Assembly: GCF_900105495.1 (NCBI RefSeq)
Contig: NZ_FNTF01000002.1
Location: 1,711,501 to 1,775,500 of the forward strand
DNA: 64,000 nt
Reading direction: 5' to 3'
Origin: Pseudomonas frederiksbergensis
GTDB taxonomy: Bacteria; Pseudomonadota; Gammaproteobacteria; Pseudomonadales; Pseudomonadaceae
This document shows positions 36,392 through 45,078 of this stretch, piece after piece (the first letter of the stretch is position 1; each line of letters opens with the position of its first letter). The notes beneath the pieces are model-generated. The model did no database searches. It was not told the DNA's origin and saw only the letters and a program-made list of their open reading frames with translations. The translations under genes and the position numbers were made by a program.

Positions 36392-38305
36392 ATGTCCGTA
36401 CGACGCACACGCAAAGACGATGGCAGCCAATGGACAGTTGCGGACAGCCGCAGTGTTTACGGGATTCGCCATTGGGGGGCCGGGTACTTCGCGATCAATG
36501 ACGCCGGTCGCGTCGAAGTTCGTCCGAACGGTCCGACCAGTTCGCCTATCGACCTGTTCGAGCAAGTCGACCAACTGCGTAAAAGCGGTTTGTCCTTGCC
36601 GTTGCTGGTGCGTTTCCCTGACATTCTGCAAGACCGCGTGCGTCAGCTGACCGGCGCGTTCGACGCCAACATCGAGCGTCTGGAGTACCAGAGCAAGTAC
36701 ACCGCGCTGTACCCGATCAAGGTTAACCAGCAAGAAGCGGTGATCGAGAACATCATTGCCACCCAGGACGTGTCCATTGGTCTTGAAGCCGGCTCCAAGC
36801 CTGAGCTGCTGGCCGTGCTGGCCCTGGCGCCGAAGGGCGGCACCATCGTCTGCAACGGCTACAAGGATCGTGAATTCATCCGTCTGGCGCTGATGGGCCA
36901 GAAGCTCGGCCACAACGTGTTCATCGTGATCGAGAAAGAATCCGAAGTTGCGCTGGTGATCGAAGAAGCCGCCTCGCTCAAGGTCAAGCCTCAGGTTGGC
37001 CTGCGCGTGCGTCTGTCGTCCCTGGCGTCGAGCAAGTGGGCTGACACCGGTGGCGAGAAATCCAAGTTCGGTCTGTCGGCGGCGCAATTGCTGTCGGTGG
37101 TCGAGCGTTTCCGCGCCGCTGGCCTGGATCAGGGCATTCGCCTGTTGCACTTCCACATGGGCTCGCAGATCGCCAACCTGGCGGACTACCAGCACGGCTT
37201 CAAGGAAGCGATTCGTTACTACGGCGAACTGCGCAACCTCGGCCTGCCGGTGGATCACATCGACGTCGGTGGCGGTTTGGGCGTGGACTACGACGGTACG
37301 CACTCGCGTAACGCCAGTTCGATCAACTACGACATGGACGATTACGCCGGTGTCGTGGTCGGGATGCTCAAGGAATTCTGCGACGCGCAGAACCTGCCGC
37401 ACCCGAACATCTTCTCCGAAAGCGGCCGTTCCCTGACCGCTCACCACGCCATGCTGGTGGTTCAGGTCACCGACGTCGAGAAACACAACGACGACGTGCC
37501 GAAAATCGACAATAAGGAAGAACTGCCGGAAACCGTGCAGTGGCTGGTTGACCTGCTGGGCCCGACCGACATCGAGATGGTCACTGAAACCTACTGGCGC
37601 GCCACTCACTACATGAGTGATGTTGCGACCCAGTACGCCGATGGCAAGTTGACCCTGGCCGAGAAAGCCCTGGCCGAGCAATGCTACTTCGCCGTGTGCC
37701 GTCGCTTGCACAACTCGTTGAAGGCGCGTCAGCGTTCGCACCGTCAGGTGCTCGACGAACTCAACGACAAGCTGGCCGACAAGTACATCTGCAACTTCTC
37801 GGTATTCCAGAGCCTGCCGGACACCTGGGCCATCGGCCAGGTCCTGCCGATCCTGCCGCTGCACCGTCTCGACGAAGAGCCGCTGCGTCGTGCGGTGCTG
37901 CAAGACCTGACCTGCGACTCCGACGGCAAGATCAAGCAATACGTCGACGAGCAGAGCATCGAGACCAGCTTGCCGGTGCATGGCCTGAACGAAGGTGAAG
38001 ACTACCTGCTGGGTATCTTCCTGGTCGGCGCCTACCAGGAAATTCTCGGCGACATGCACAACCTGTTCGGTGACACCGACTCGGTGAACATCTATCAGAA
38101 CGCTGACGGCAGCGTGTACCACGCGGGTATCGAAACCCACGACACTATCGAAGACATGCTGCGTTACGTGCACTTGTCGCCGGAAGAGTTGATGACCCAC
38201 TACCGCGACAAATGCGCCAGCGCCCGCATCACCGCCGCCGAGCGTACCCAGTTCCTCGACGCATTGCGTCTGGGGCTGACCCGTTCTTCTTACCTGTCTT
38301 CTTGA
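36392..38305 (+). CDS. speA: Biosynthetic arginine decarboxylase
   Basis: A 637-residue PLP enzyme converting arginine to agmatine for polyamine synthesis. The PLP lysine is K110 in [16 protein letters not shown]. Further motifs are [25 protein letters not shown] and [12 protein letters not shown] in the alanine-racemase-like barrel. The length equals that of other SpeA proteins. It ends the conserved block; a hairpin follows. Confidence 0.97.
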   Translation: MSVRRTRKDDGSQWTVADSRSVYGIRHWGAGYFAINDAGRVEVRPNGPTSSPIDLFEQVDQLRKSGLSLPLLVRFPDILQDRVRQLTGAFDANIERLEYQSKYTALYPIKVNQQEAVIENIIATQDVSIGLEAGSKPELLAVLALAPKGGTIVCNGYKDREFIRLALMGQKLGHNVFIVIEKESEVALVIEEAASLKVKPQVGLRVRLSSLASSKWADTGGEKSKFGLSAAQLLSVVERFRAAGLDQGIRLLHFHMGSQIANLADYQHGFKEAIRYYGELRNLGLPVDHIDVGGGLGVDYDGTHSRNASSINYDMDDYAGVVVGMLKEFCDAQNLPHPNIFSESGRSLTAHHAMLVVQVTDVEKHNDDVPKIDNKEELPETVQWLVDLLGPTDIEMVTETYWRATHYMSDVATQYADGKLTLAEKALAEQCYFAVCRRLHNSLKARQRSHRQVLDELNDKLADKYICNFSVFQSLPDTWAIGQVLPILPLHRLDEEPLRRAVLQDLTCDSDGKIKQYVDEQSIETSLPVHGLNEGEDYLLGIFLVGAYQEILGDMHNLFGDTDSVNIYQNADGSVYHAGIETHDTIEDMLRYVHLSPEELMTHYRDKCASARITAAERTQFLDALRLGLTRSSYLSS

Positions 38306-38319
38306 GGTAAGGCACTGCG

Positions 38320-38378
38320 CTCACCAGGTTGTCTGAAAATGTTCCGCACGTATCGGAAATTTCAGATGACCTGGTGAG
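38320..38378. repeat. Long hairpin downstream of speA
   Basis: CTCACCAGGTTGTCTGAAA (38320-38338) pairs with TTTCAGATGACCTGGTGAG (38360-38378) with two G-U-type mismatches and a 21-base loop. It starts 14 bases after the speA stop and probably ends or protects the transcript; no T run follows. Confidence 0.75.
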
Positions 38379-38538
38379 ATGCTTCTCGGATTTCACGCGA
38401 AATGACTTACATTCCTGGCCATCCAAGTGATGTGGTCTTCTTTTCGCGTAGGTCATTTCCTAAGTTGTACTTCGGCACTCTACTCGGCCAACTCTCTCGG
38501 AGAGAATCCCCGGCCGCCCCTCCTGTAGAGAATCGCCG

Positions 38539-39867
38539 ATGTTCGATCCAGTCAACGAGCCGTCATTTCGTCTGGATGTAGAGGGTCTGCCCGACCCCTT
38601 TGAGGTCTTGGCCTTTACCGGTAGAGAAGCCATCAGCGAGCCTTTTGTGTTCGACGTGGATCTGCTGATCGATGACCCCACACTCGACCTTGCAAGCCTG
38701 CTGTACCGTCCGGCCTTTTTGCATGTCGGGCCAGCGGGAAATGGCTTCCACGGACAATTGCATGAACTCGTCCAGTGTGACCATGACCTGGTTGTCAGGC
38801 TCTGTCGCGTGCGTCTGGGGCCGAAGCTGGCATGCCTTTCCCTGCGCTTCAGTCAGCGAATTTTCAGCGCGCGCTCGGTGCCGCAAATCCTCAGTCAGGT
38901 GCTCAAGGAGCACGGTATCGTCGGCAAGAGTCGGCGCTTTGAGCTGAGTGGCGATTACCCGCCCCGTGAATTCTGTACGCAGTACCGGGAATCAGACCTG
39001 CAATTTATCCAGCGTTTGTGTGTCCAGGAACGGCTTCACTACCATTTCGAACACGACGCGCGCGGGCATTGCGTGGTTTTCGGTGATGGTCAGGGGCACT
39101 TTCGTTTCAGCGAGAGCGCGGTTTTCCAGGTCGAGAGCGAACAATCGGCCGTGCGGCAGTTCAAGCTTCTGGGGCGCGCTGGGCAACCAGCCGCGCCGAT
39201 TGCCGAAGGTCGAACGGACCTGGCGGCGCTGCGCAGCGGGCAGTTGATGCCACTGTCCGGTCATCCGATCGCCGACTGTAATCATCTCTGGCTGCTGACC
39301 CGGGTGGAGCATCAGGGCAGCCAGGATTTAACGCAGTCCTACAGCAACCAGATCCATGCGATTCACTGGCAGGTGCCTTTTGTCGCGCCTCATTGCGCAG
39401 TGAAACCCAGGATGCACAGCCTGCAACGGGCCTGGGTGGTCAACATCGATGAGGCATGCCCCGATCCGTCCAGACCGGTTGCCGTGCAATTTGACTGGCT
39501 TTATCAGGGCGAGGGCGCCGTGCCCAGTCACAGTTGGCTGCCGGTGGCCGCTGAACTGGGCGACGCGGCAGTCGAGCAGTTGGATGAGGGTGCAGAAGTG
39601 GTTGTGAGCTTTATCGAGGGGGATCCGGATCAGCCGCTGATTACCGGGGTTCTTCACCTTCCTTCGTCCGTTGACGACATTGATAACGACGGCCCGCTGC
39701 ACACATCTGAGGTCGAGGAAATCGGGGGCTTGCTGGCGCTACTGCAATCGAGCGAACCATTGATGTTGCTATGCCTTCTGCCCGGTGGCGGCAGTTTCAA
39801 CCATTGCACGCAGGTCCTCTGCACCTGCCGGGCCGCGAAGCGGTTTGGCCAGAGCGGTGCGGCATGA
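38539..39867 (+). CDS. Short VgrG-family type VI spike protein
   Basis: A 442-residue VgrG-like protein. The gp27-like N-terminal part (DPFEVLAFTGREAISEPFVF; YRESDLQFIQRLCVQERLHY) and the gp5 OB-fold with DEGAEVVVSFIEGDPDQPLITG are present. The central part is shorter than in standard VgrG, and the beta-helical needle is missing. It ends in a Cys-containing tail (LPGGGSFNHCTQVLCTCR). The stop overlaps the start of the adaptor gene by four bases. The length (usually over 600) makes it a reduced variant. Confidence 0.85.
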   Translation: MFDPVNEPSFRLDVEGLPDPFEVLAFTGREAISEPFVFDVDLLIDDPTLDLASLLYRPAFLHVGPAGNGFHGQLHELVQCDHDLVVRLCRVRLGPKLACLSLRFSQRIFSARSVPQILSQVLKEHGIVGKSRRFELSGDYPPREFCTQYRESDLQFIQRLCVQERLHYHFEHDARGHCVVFGDGQGHFRFSESAVFQVESEQSAVRQFKLLGRAGQPAAPIAEGRTDLAALRSGQLMPLSGHPIADCNHLWLLTRVEHQGSQDLTQSYSNQIHAIHWQVPFVAPHCAVKPRMHSLQRAWVVNIDEACPDPSRPVAVQFDWLYQGEGAVPSHSWLPVAAELGDAAVEQLDEGAEVVVSFIEGDPDQPLITGVLHLPSSVDDIDNDGPLHTSEVEEIGGLLALLQSSEPLMLLCLLPGGGSFNHCTQVLCTCRAAKRFGQSGAA

Positions 39868-40646
39868 TCGTCGCGCCCCCGCAATGGCTATTGCTGGATG
39901 TGCCGGGTTCGCCGCAGGCGGGGGTGGCGCTGCAACAGCAATTTGCGCATGCCCGGTGGTTCTGGTTGTTCGAAGGCACTGAGTGGCATGCGCTACATGA
40001 ACACGGCCCGGCCCTGATCGACCTTCGGACATGCCCGGCGCTGGCCGGGTTGTGCCACAGCGAAGTGCCCCTCTGGCGCGGCTTGCTGATGGCCAGCGAG
40101 GTGTCGTCCTCGCAATTGCTGGAGCATTTGCGCCGCATGCTCACGGTCACAGTCGGTCTGCATCACCGAGCCTTGTTGAGTTACTACAACCCGCAAACGG
40201 CCAGTTACTTGTTCGATGCCTGCGATGCGCAGGAGCTGAGTCGCTGGCTGGGTCCTGTCAGCCATGTGCGTTGGTTCGGCGGGACGTGGGCCGACCGCGC
40301 GATCGGCAGTCAGGGCTGGCAGCAACTGGTCAATCCGGGGCTTGCCGTCAGCCCTTTGGCGGTTGAAGAAAGCCTCAGTCCGCGTCAGCAGGAAAAACTG
40401 CAAACCTGCCTGCTGGAGCAACATGCCTGGCACTGGAGTCGATCCACCGGGACTGACTACAGCACGCTGTGGGTCCACCTGCAGGAAGGGTTGGCGCTGG
40501 GGTTTACCGAGCGCCCGGTACTTGATGACTGGTTATGGCTACGATTGCAGTACCCCGGCGCTTTGCCTGGGCATGCGTTGCCGGGACTCACCCAGCAGGA
40601 GCGTCTCGATAGCCTGCGCAACCGGTGGCAGAACGATCAATCCTGA
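39864..40646 (+). CDS. DUF4123 type VI effector adaptor
   Basis: A 260-residue protein of the DUF4123 (TEC/Tap) family, which loads effectors onto a cognate VgrG. The domain starts at once (QWLLLDVPGSPQAGVAL) and has LWRGLLMASEVSSSQLLEHL and YNPQTASYLFDACDA. I chose the ATG at 39864 because it overlaps the VgrG stop (ATGA). The expected effector gene does not follow: the next gene is a MATE exporter on the other strand. Confidence 0.88.
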   Translation: MIVAPPQWLLLDVPGSPQAGVALQQQFAHARWFWLFEGTEWHALHEHGPALIDLRTCPALAGLCHSEVPLWRGLLMASEVSSSQLLEHLRRMLTVTVGLHHRALLSYYNPQTASYLFDACDAQELSRWLGPVSHVRWFGGTWADRAIGSQGWQQLVNPGLAVSPLAVEESLSPRQQEKLQTCLLEQHAWHWSRSTGTDYSTLWVHLQEGLALGFTERPVLDDWLWLRLQYPGALPGHALPGLTQQERLDSLRNRWQNDQS

Positions 40647-40708
40647 ACGCACCGGTGCTCTGGCGTGCCGGTGCATACCTGTATTTCCCGCACACCAGCC
40701 ATGCCGAG

Positions 40709-42058
40709 TCAGTGAGCTTTGCCTGCGAACCAGCCGTCGTTTTTGTGCAGGTACCAGGCAAACGCGCCGAGGGTCAGGCTGCGCAGCACCATGAACAGCA
40801 GAAAGGTTATCCACAGTCCATGGTTGCCCAAACCTTGCAGCGCCCAGGCAAACGGCAGCAGCAGAATTACCGTCAGCAACATGCCGTTGCGCATTTCCCG
40901 GGCACGGGTGGCGCCGATAAACAATCCGTCGAGCAGGTAACTCTCGACCGCAATCAGCGGCAGCGCGGCAAGGTAGGGCAAGTAAATGAATGCCGTGTCG
41001 CGCACGCTCTGAATGTCGGTCTGCATCTCGATAAACAAATGCCCGGCGAACAGGAACAGCACGGCAAAACCCAGGCTCGCCAGCAATGACCAACCGCAGG
41101 CCACCACCAAGGAACGGCGCAGGGCTTCTCGATCGCGAGCACCAATGGCATGCCCGCAAAGGGCTTCCACCGCGTGGGCCAGGCCGTCCAGCGCATGGGC
41201 GGTCAGCAGCAAACCGTTGAGCAGCAGAGCGTTGGCGGCGACGGTGGCATCACCCAGTCGCGCGCCTTGCACGGTGATCAGGAAAAACACCGATTGCAGC
41301 GCCAGGCTGCGGATGAAAATGTCGCGGTTGACCGCCAATAGCGGCCGCCAGCTCCGCCACAGCGCCAGTGCTGCCCAGACGATGTGGCCGGGATAGGCGC
41401 GCAAGGCGTTGCGCGTCATCAGCAGGCCGATCAGCGCGCCAGTCCATTCGGCGATTACCGACGCACGGGCCGCACCGACCACGCCCCACTCCAGCCCGAG
41501 AACGAACCACAGGTTCAGCGCGATATTCACCAGGTTGGTGCTCAGCAAAATGGCCAGCGGCGCTCGGGCGTTCTGCGTGCCGAGGAACCAGCCGACCAGC
41601 GCATAACTGGCCAGCGCCGCCGGCAGACCGAACAGGCGCGTGTGGAAAAACTCGCGGGTCAACTGATCCAGCTCCGCCGACGGCTGCATGAAATGCAGCG
41701 CGACCCCGCTCAACGGCACGCCGAGTGTCCCCAGCACTATGGCCAGACCCATTGCCAGCAACAGACCCTGCAGCAAGATCTGCCGCAAAGCCGCGCCGTC
41801 CTCCCGCCCGGCGGCCTGTGCGGCGAACCCGGTGGTGCCCATGCGCAGAAAGCCCATGGCCCAGGCGAGAAAGGTATACAGGCTGGCCCCGACCGCGACC
41901 GCGCCCAACTGATGGGCGTGGGGCAAGTGACCGACGACAGCGCTGTCGACCAGCGCCACCAGCGGTACGGAAATATTCGAGAGAATCATCGGCGCGGCGA
42001 GCGCCCAGACTCGACGATGGGTAGGGCGGTCGCGCCAGTCGGCGATCAGGTTGGACAT
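40709..42058 (-). CDS. MATE family efflux transporter
   Basis: A 449-residue inner-membrane antiporter with about twelve helices, of the DinF-like MATE branch (VWALAAPMILSNISVPLVAL; GFLRMGTTGFAAQAAG). It exports cationic or aromatic compounds in exchange for Na+ or H+; the substrate is unknown. The ATG at 42058 (MSNLIADWRDRP) is chosen over an upstream in-frame codon because GGAG lies ahead of it. It converges on the type VI adaptor gene with a 62-base gap. Confidence 0.93.
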   Translation of the reverse strand: MSNLIADWRDRPTHRRVWALAAPMILSNISVPLVALVDSAVVGHLPHAHQLGAVAVGASLYTFLAWAMGFLRMGTTGFAAQAAGREDGAALRQILLQGLLLAMGLAIVLGTLGVPLSGVALHFMQPSAELDQLTREFFHTRLFGLPAALASYALVGWFLGTQNARAPLAILLSTNLVNIALNLWFVLGLEWGVVGAARASVIAEWTGALIGLLMTRNALRAYPGHIVWAALALWRSWRPLLAVNRDIFIRSLALQSVFFLITVQGARLGDATVAANALLLNGLLLTAHALDGLAHAVEALCGHAIGARDREALRRSLVVACGWSLLASLGFAVLFLFAGHLFIEMQTDIQSVRDTAFIYLPYLAALPLIAVESYLLDGLFIGATRAREMRNGMLLTVILLLPFAWALQGLGNHGLWITFLLFMVLRSLTLGAFAWYLHKNDGWFAGKAH

Positions 42059-42100
42059 GCAGGCTCCTTGGGGGAGCGGCATTGTAGCGACAGTTTGTGG

Positions 42101-42211
42101 TGATCGTTCCCATGCTCTGCGTGGGAATGACTCCTGTGACGCTCTGCGTCACGCAGTCAGGGACGCTCTGCGTCCCGCGCTGCATTCCCACGCAGAGCGT
42201 GGGAACGATCA
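42101..42211. repeat. REP doublet (REPIN-like) with nested palindromes
   Basis: Outer arms 42101-42129 and 42183-42211 are 29-base complements with one mismatch. Each arm is itself a hairpin (GTTCCCAtGCTCTGCGTGGGAA). Between them are two smaller hairpins, GTGACGCTCTGCGTCAC and GGGACGCTCTGCGTCCC. This is the Pseudomonas GATCGTTCCCACGC-type REP, also present at 58111 and 61977. Confidence 0.9.
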
Positions 42212-42218
42212 ATCGGGA

Positions 42219-42512
42219 TCAATGGATTATCCAGCTCAGCAACCAAAGCCCCAGCAGCAACCAGATAATCCCCATGATGATCGACGCATTCATGAACGCC
42301 CGAATGGCCGACCACAACAGCATCAACCCCACGATCAGCGCAATGATGCTGATGATCGACGCATCCATGCCCAGTGCACTGGACAGCCCTTCGACAAAGT
42401 TGCTGCCGGCGTTGCTCAACAGGTTGAACAAGCCACTGAGGCCATCGACGATGAAACGGATAACCGAACCGAGAGCCTGGCCGAGCCATTCGAAAAAACT
42501 TTCTACCTGCAT
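42219..42512 (-). CDS. Small hydrophobic membrane protein
   Basis: A 97-residue protein (MQVESFFEWLGQALG), with an amphipathic N-terminus and two to three membrane segments (ASIISIIALIVGLMLLW; ASIIMGIIWLLLGLWLLSW). Function unknown. The longer open frame upstream is non-conserved sequence, so the ATG at 42512 is preferred. It ends next to the REP doublet. Confidence 0.72.
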   Translation of the reverse strand: MQVESFFEWLGQALGSVIRFIVDGLSGLFNLLSNAGSNFVEGLSSALGMDASIISIIALIVGLMLLWSAIRAFMNASIIMGIIWLLLGLWLLSWIIH

Positions 42513-42674
42513 GTTGTGAGCGTCCTTGATGAAAGTGGTGGCGTGGTTGCCGGACTTGAGCCTTGGGCTGTCGAGCCGGGTGCCGAGTTCCCTCCAAGCA
42601 TAGTGTTTTTGCAACGCTTGCCGCTTGCCTTCATTCCTTATCCCCCCGAAGCTATACGCCTTCAGGAGAGCCCG

Positions 42675-42977
42675 ATGAACCTTGTTGAACTGACCGAACG
42701 CCTGCACGCCATCCGTGACCGCAATGACTGGCGGCAATTTCACAGCCCGAAAAACCTGGCCATGGCCGCGAGCGTGGAAATGTCCGAGCTTGTGGAAATT
42801 TTCCAGTGGCTGACCGAAGACCAGTCGCGCCAGTTACCGGCGGACAAGCTCGCCCATGCCGGGCAGGAAATCGGTGACATCGTGCTCTATCTGCTGCTGT
42901 TGTGCAGCGAGTTGGGATTGGATATGAATGAAGTGGTGCGCAGCAAACTCGCGGACAGCGAACGGAGGTTCAGCTGA
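42675..42977 (+). CDS. MazG-like nucleotide pyrophosphohydrolase
   Basis: A 100-residue all-alpha NTP pyrophosphohydrolase of the MazG/RS21-C6 type. The metal-binding ExxE and ExxD pattern is visible (VEMSELVEIFQWL; EIGDIVLYLLLLC). It probably cleaves non-canonical or excess dNTPs. AGGAG precedes the ATG. Its stop overlaps the cmoM start (TGATG), so the two are translationally coupled. Confidence 0.92.
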   Translation: MNLVELTERLHAIRDRNDWRQFHSPKNLAMAASVEMSELVEIFQWLTEDQSRQLPADKLAHAGQEIGDIVLYLLLLCSELGLDMNEVVRSKLADSERRFS

Positions 42978-43726
42978 TGAGCGACCGTCATTTCGATCAA
43001 CTGGCGACCCGTTTCGCCGAAAAAATCTACGGCGGTGCCAAAGGCGCGATCCGTCTGGCGGTGCTTCAGGCCGACCTGGCCGAAGTCTTGCCGGACCGTC
43101 CTTTGCGCGTACTGGATATCGGTGCCGGCCTGGGCCACATGTCATTGTGGCTGGCCCAGCGCGGTCATGAAGTCACGCTGGCCGAACCCGCCGAGCCGAT
43201 GCTCGAAGGCGCCCGCCAACGCTTTGCCGATGCAGGGCAAACAGCGACGTTCATCCAGGCGCCGTGGCAGGATCTGCTCGGCCAACTCACCGAACCCTAC
43301 GACCTGGTGCTGTGCCACGCCGTGCTGGAATGGCTGGCCGAACCCCATGCGATCCTGCCGGTGCTGCATCAATTGACCAAACCAGATGGCTGGTTATCCC
43401 TGGCCTTCTACAACCGCGATGCGTTGATCTATCGCAACCTGCTCAAAGGCCACTTCCGCAAGATGCGCAAGAACGACATGGCCGGCGAAAAGCAAAGCCT
43501 GACCCCGCAGCAGCCGCTTGATCCGCGTGAACTGGCGGCGCAACTTGAAGACCTGTGGCAGGTCGAAAGCCAGAGCGGGGTGCGGGTTTTTCACGATTAC
43601 ATGCCGGTGGAATTCCAGGCTCGGGTCGAACTGGCGGACTTGCTGGAAATGGAACTGGCCCACCGTCGTCACCCAAGCTTTGCCGGGCTTGGGCGCTACT
43701 TGCACTGGATCTGTCGGCCGGTCTGA
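42977..43726 (+). CDS. cmoM: tRNA cmo5U34 carboxymethyl-ester methyltransferase
   Basis: A 249-residue SAM methyltransferase, homolog of E. coli CmoM/SmtA, which completes the mcmo5U wobble modification. SAM motif VLDIGAGLGHMSLWLA, then LVLCHAVLEWLAEP, WLSLAFYNRDALIYRNLL and GVRVFHDYMP agree with CmoM along the whole length. It is coupled to the upstream MazG-like gene. Confidence 0.92.
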   Translation: MSDRHFDQLATRFAEKIYGGAKGAIRLAVLQADLAEVLPDRPLRVLDIGAGLGHMSLWLAQRGHEVTLAEPAEPMLEGARQRFADAGQTATFIQAPWQDLLGQLTEPYDLVLCHAVLEWLAEPHAILPVLHQLTKPDGWLSLAFYNRDALIYRNLLKGHFRKMRKNDMAGEKQSLTPQQPLDPRELAAQLEDLWQVESQSGVRVFHDYMPVEFQARVELADLLEMELAHRRHPSFAGLGRYLHWICRPV

Positions 43727-43738
43727 TCGGAGCGCGAA

Positions 43739-44353
43739 ATGAACAGTCGTTCGGGGTTATTGGTGGTCTGTCTCGGCTTGGCGGCCTGTCAGGGCAGCAA
43801 CCCTTATGTGGCGTCATCCAACCCCTTGCCACCCGCGCCGCCTCAGGCGGCCAACACCTTCGACCGCAGCGCCTACCCGGCACCGCCGCGTGACTACGGG
43901 CGTTACCGCAGCTGGGCCTGGCTCAACGGGCAGTTGCCGCCGGGCACCGCCTGGGCGGATTCGGCGCAGGTCGCCGAAGCCGTCAGCAATGCGCTCGATC
44001 AACGTGGCTTGCGCCCGCTGCAGGATAACCGCCCGGCCGACCTGTTTGTCAGCGCCGAGCTGCACCTGGAAACCCGCCTGCGTCAGGTTCGCGACGACTA
44101 TGGTTATTACGGTGGCGGCTATGGCGGTTACAACCGCTACGGCAGCGGTTACGGCCTATACAACACCGTGCCGATCGTGCGGACTTATCAGGAACAGGTC
44201 GTGGTGGTGCGGGTTGATCTGTTTGACGCTCAGAGCGGTCAGCCGGTATGGAGTGCCAGCGCCGAAACCAGCAATCGCGGCAGCGAGAGCGAGCGTGCCG
44301 ATGCGATACGCAAGGCTGTAGAAAAGGCGATGTCGGCGTATCCTCCCAATTAG
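43739..44353 (+). CDS. DUF4136 lipoprotein (first copy)
   Basis: A 204-residue lipoprotein: signal peptide with lipobox LAAC at Cys17, then a Pro/Ala linker and a DUF4136 domain ([30 protein letters not shown]). A Tyr/Gly-rich insert ([15 protein letters not shown]) lies in the middle. Function unknown. It is followed at 52 bases by a second member of the family, a tandem duplication. Confidence 0.9.
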   Translation: MNSRSGLLVVCLGLAACQGSNPYVASSNPLPPAPPQAANTFDRSAYPAPPRDYGRYRSWAWLNGQLPPGTAWADSAQVAEAVSNALDQRGLRPLQDNRPADLFVSAELHLETRLRQVRDDYGYYGGGYGGYNRYGSGYGLYNTVPIVRTYQEQVVVVRVDLFDAQSGQPVWSASAETSNRGSESERADAIRKAVEKAMSAYPPN

Positions 44354-44404
44354 CTTTCGTAAGGAAACATTACGCAGGTTCATGTCTTCAACCGGAGAAT
44401 CATC

Positions 44405-44962
44405 ATGTTCCGCCGTCTCGCTTTACTGGCTATGGTCGTGCTGCTTAGTGCCTGCGCCGGCAGCCAGGTCAATCATGACTTCGATGCCAGCCGCGACTTT
44501 GCCGCCTATCGCAGCTGGAACTGGAAAGAACCCGCCCTGCAATATCGCCCTGACGACCCACGGATCAAGAGCGACCTGACTGAACAACGCATTCGCCAGT
44601 CGGTAGCCGATCAGTTGGATCAACGTGGCCTGCGTCCGGCTGCCGGTGGCCAAAAGGGCGATTTGAACGTGCAGACCTATCTGATCGTCGAACAGCGCCA
44701 GCAACAAGTGACCACCAACTACGGCGGCGCTTGGGGTAATCCATGGAACGGCTACTGGGGCGGGCCGATGTACACCGAAACCCGTAACGTCAGCTACAAC
44801 GTGGCGATCATCCAGATCGACCTGCTCGACGGCAAGGACGGCAAACTGGTATGGCGCGGCAGTGACGAGCAGATACTTAGCCGCACACCGAACCCGTCGG
44901 ATCGCAGCACTGCCATCCAGGAAACGGTCGGGCGAATTCTCGCCAACTACCCACCCAAATAA
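44405..44962 (+). CDS. DUF4136 lipoprotein (second copy)
   Basis: A 185-residue lipoprotein with lipobox LSAC and a DUF4136 domain ([29 protein letters not shown]). It shares LDQRGLRP and the C-terminal ANYPPK/SAYPPN ending with the preceding paralog but lacks its Tyr/Gly-rich insert. Outer-membrane location is predicted; function unknown. Confidence 0.9.
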   Translation: MFRRLALLAMVVLLSACAGSQVNHDFDASRDFAAYRSWNWKEPALQYRPDDPRIKSDLTEQRIRQSVADQLDQRGLRPAAGGQKGDLNVQTYLIVEQRQQQVTTNYGGAWGNPWNGYWGGPMYTETRNVSYNVAIIQIDLLDGKDGKLVWRGSDEQILSRTPNPSDRSTAIQETVGRILANYPPK

Positions 44963-45078
44963 ACACCACGAACCCCTGTAGGAGCTGGCATGTTGCCAGC
45001 GGTCCAGCCAAGTCTTGACTACACTGCTGTTCACCCATGGAGGTAGCCCTCGGCTGTGCACCGGCAAAGGAGTGCGCG

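Noticed and set aside
36389..38200. A minus-strand open frame of about 600 codons opposite speA
   Set aside because: Its composition is the reverse image of speA; speA is certain and there is no own ribosome site or motif.
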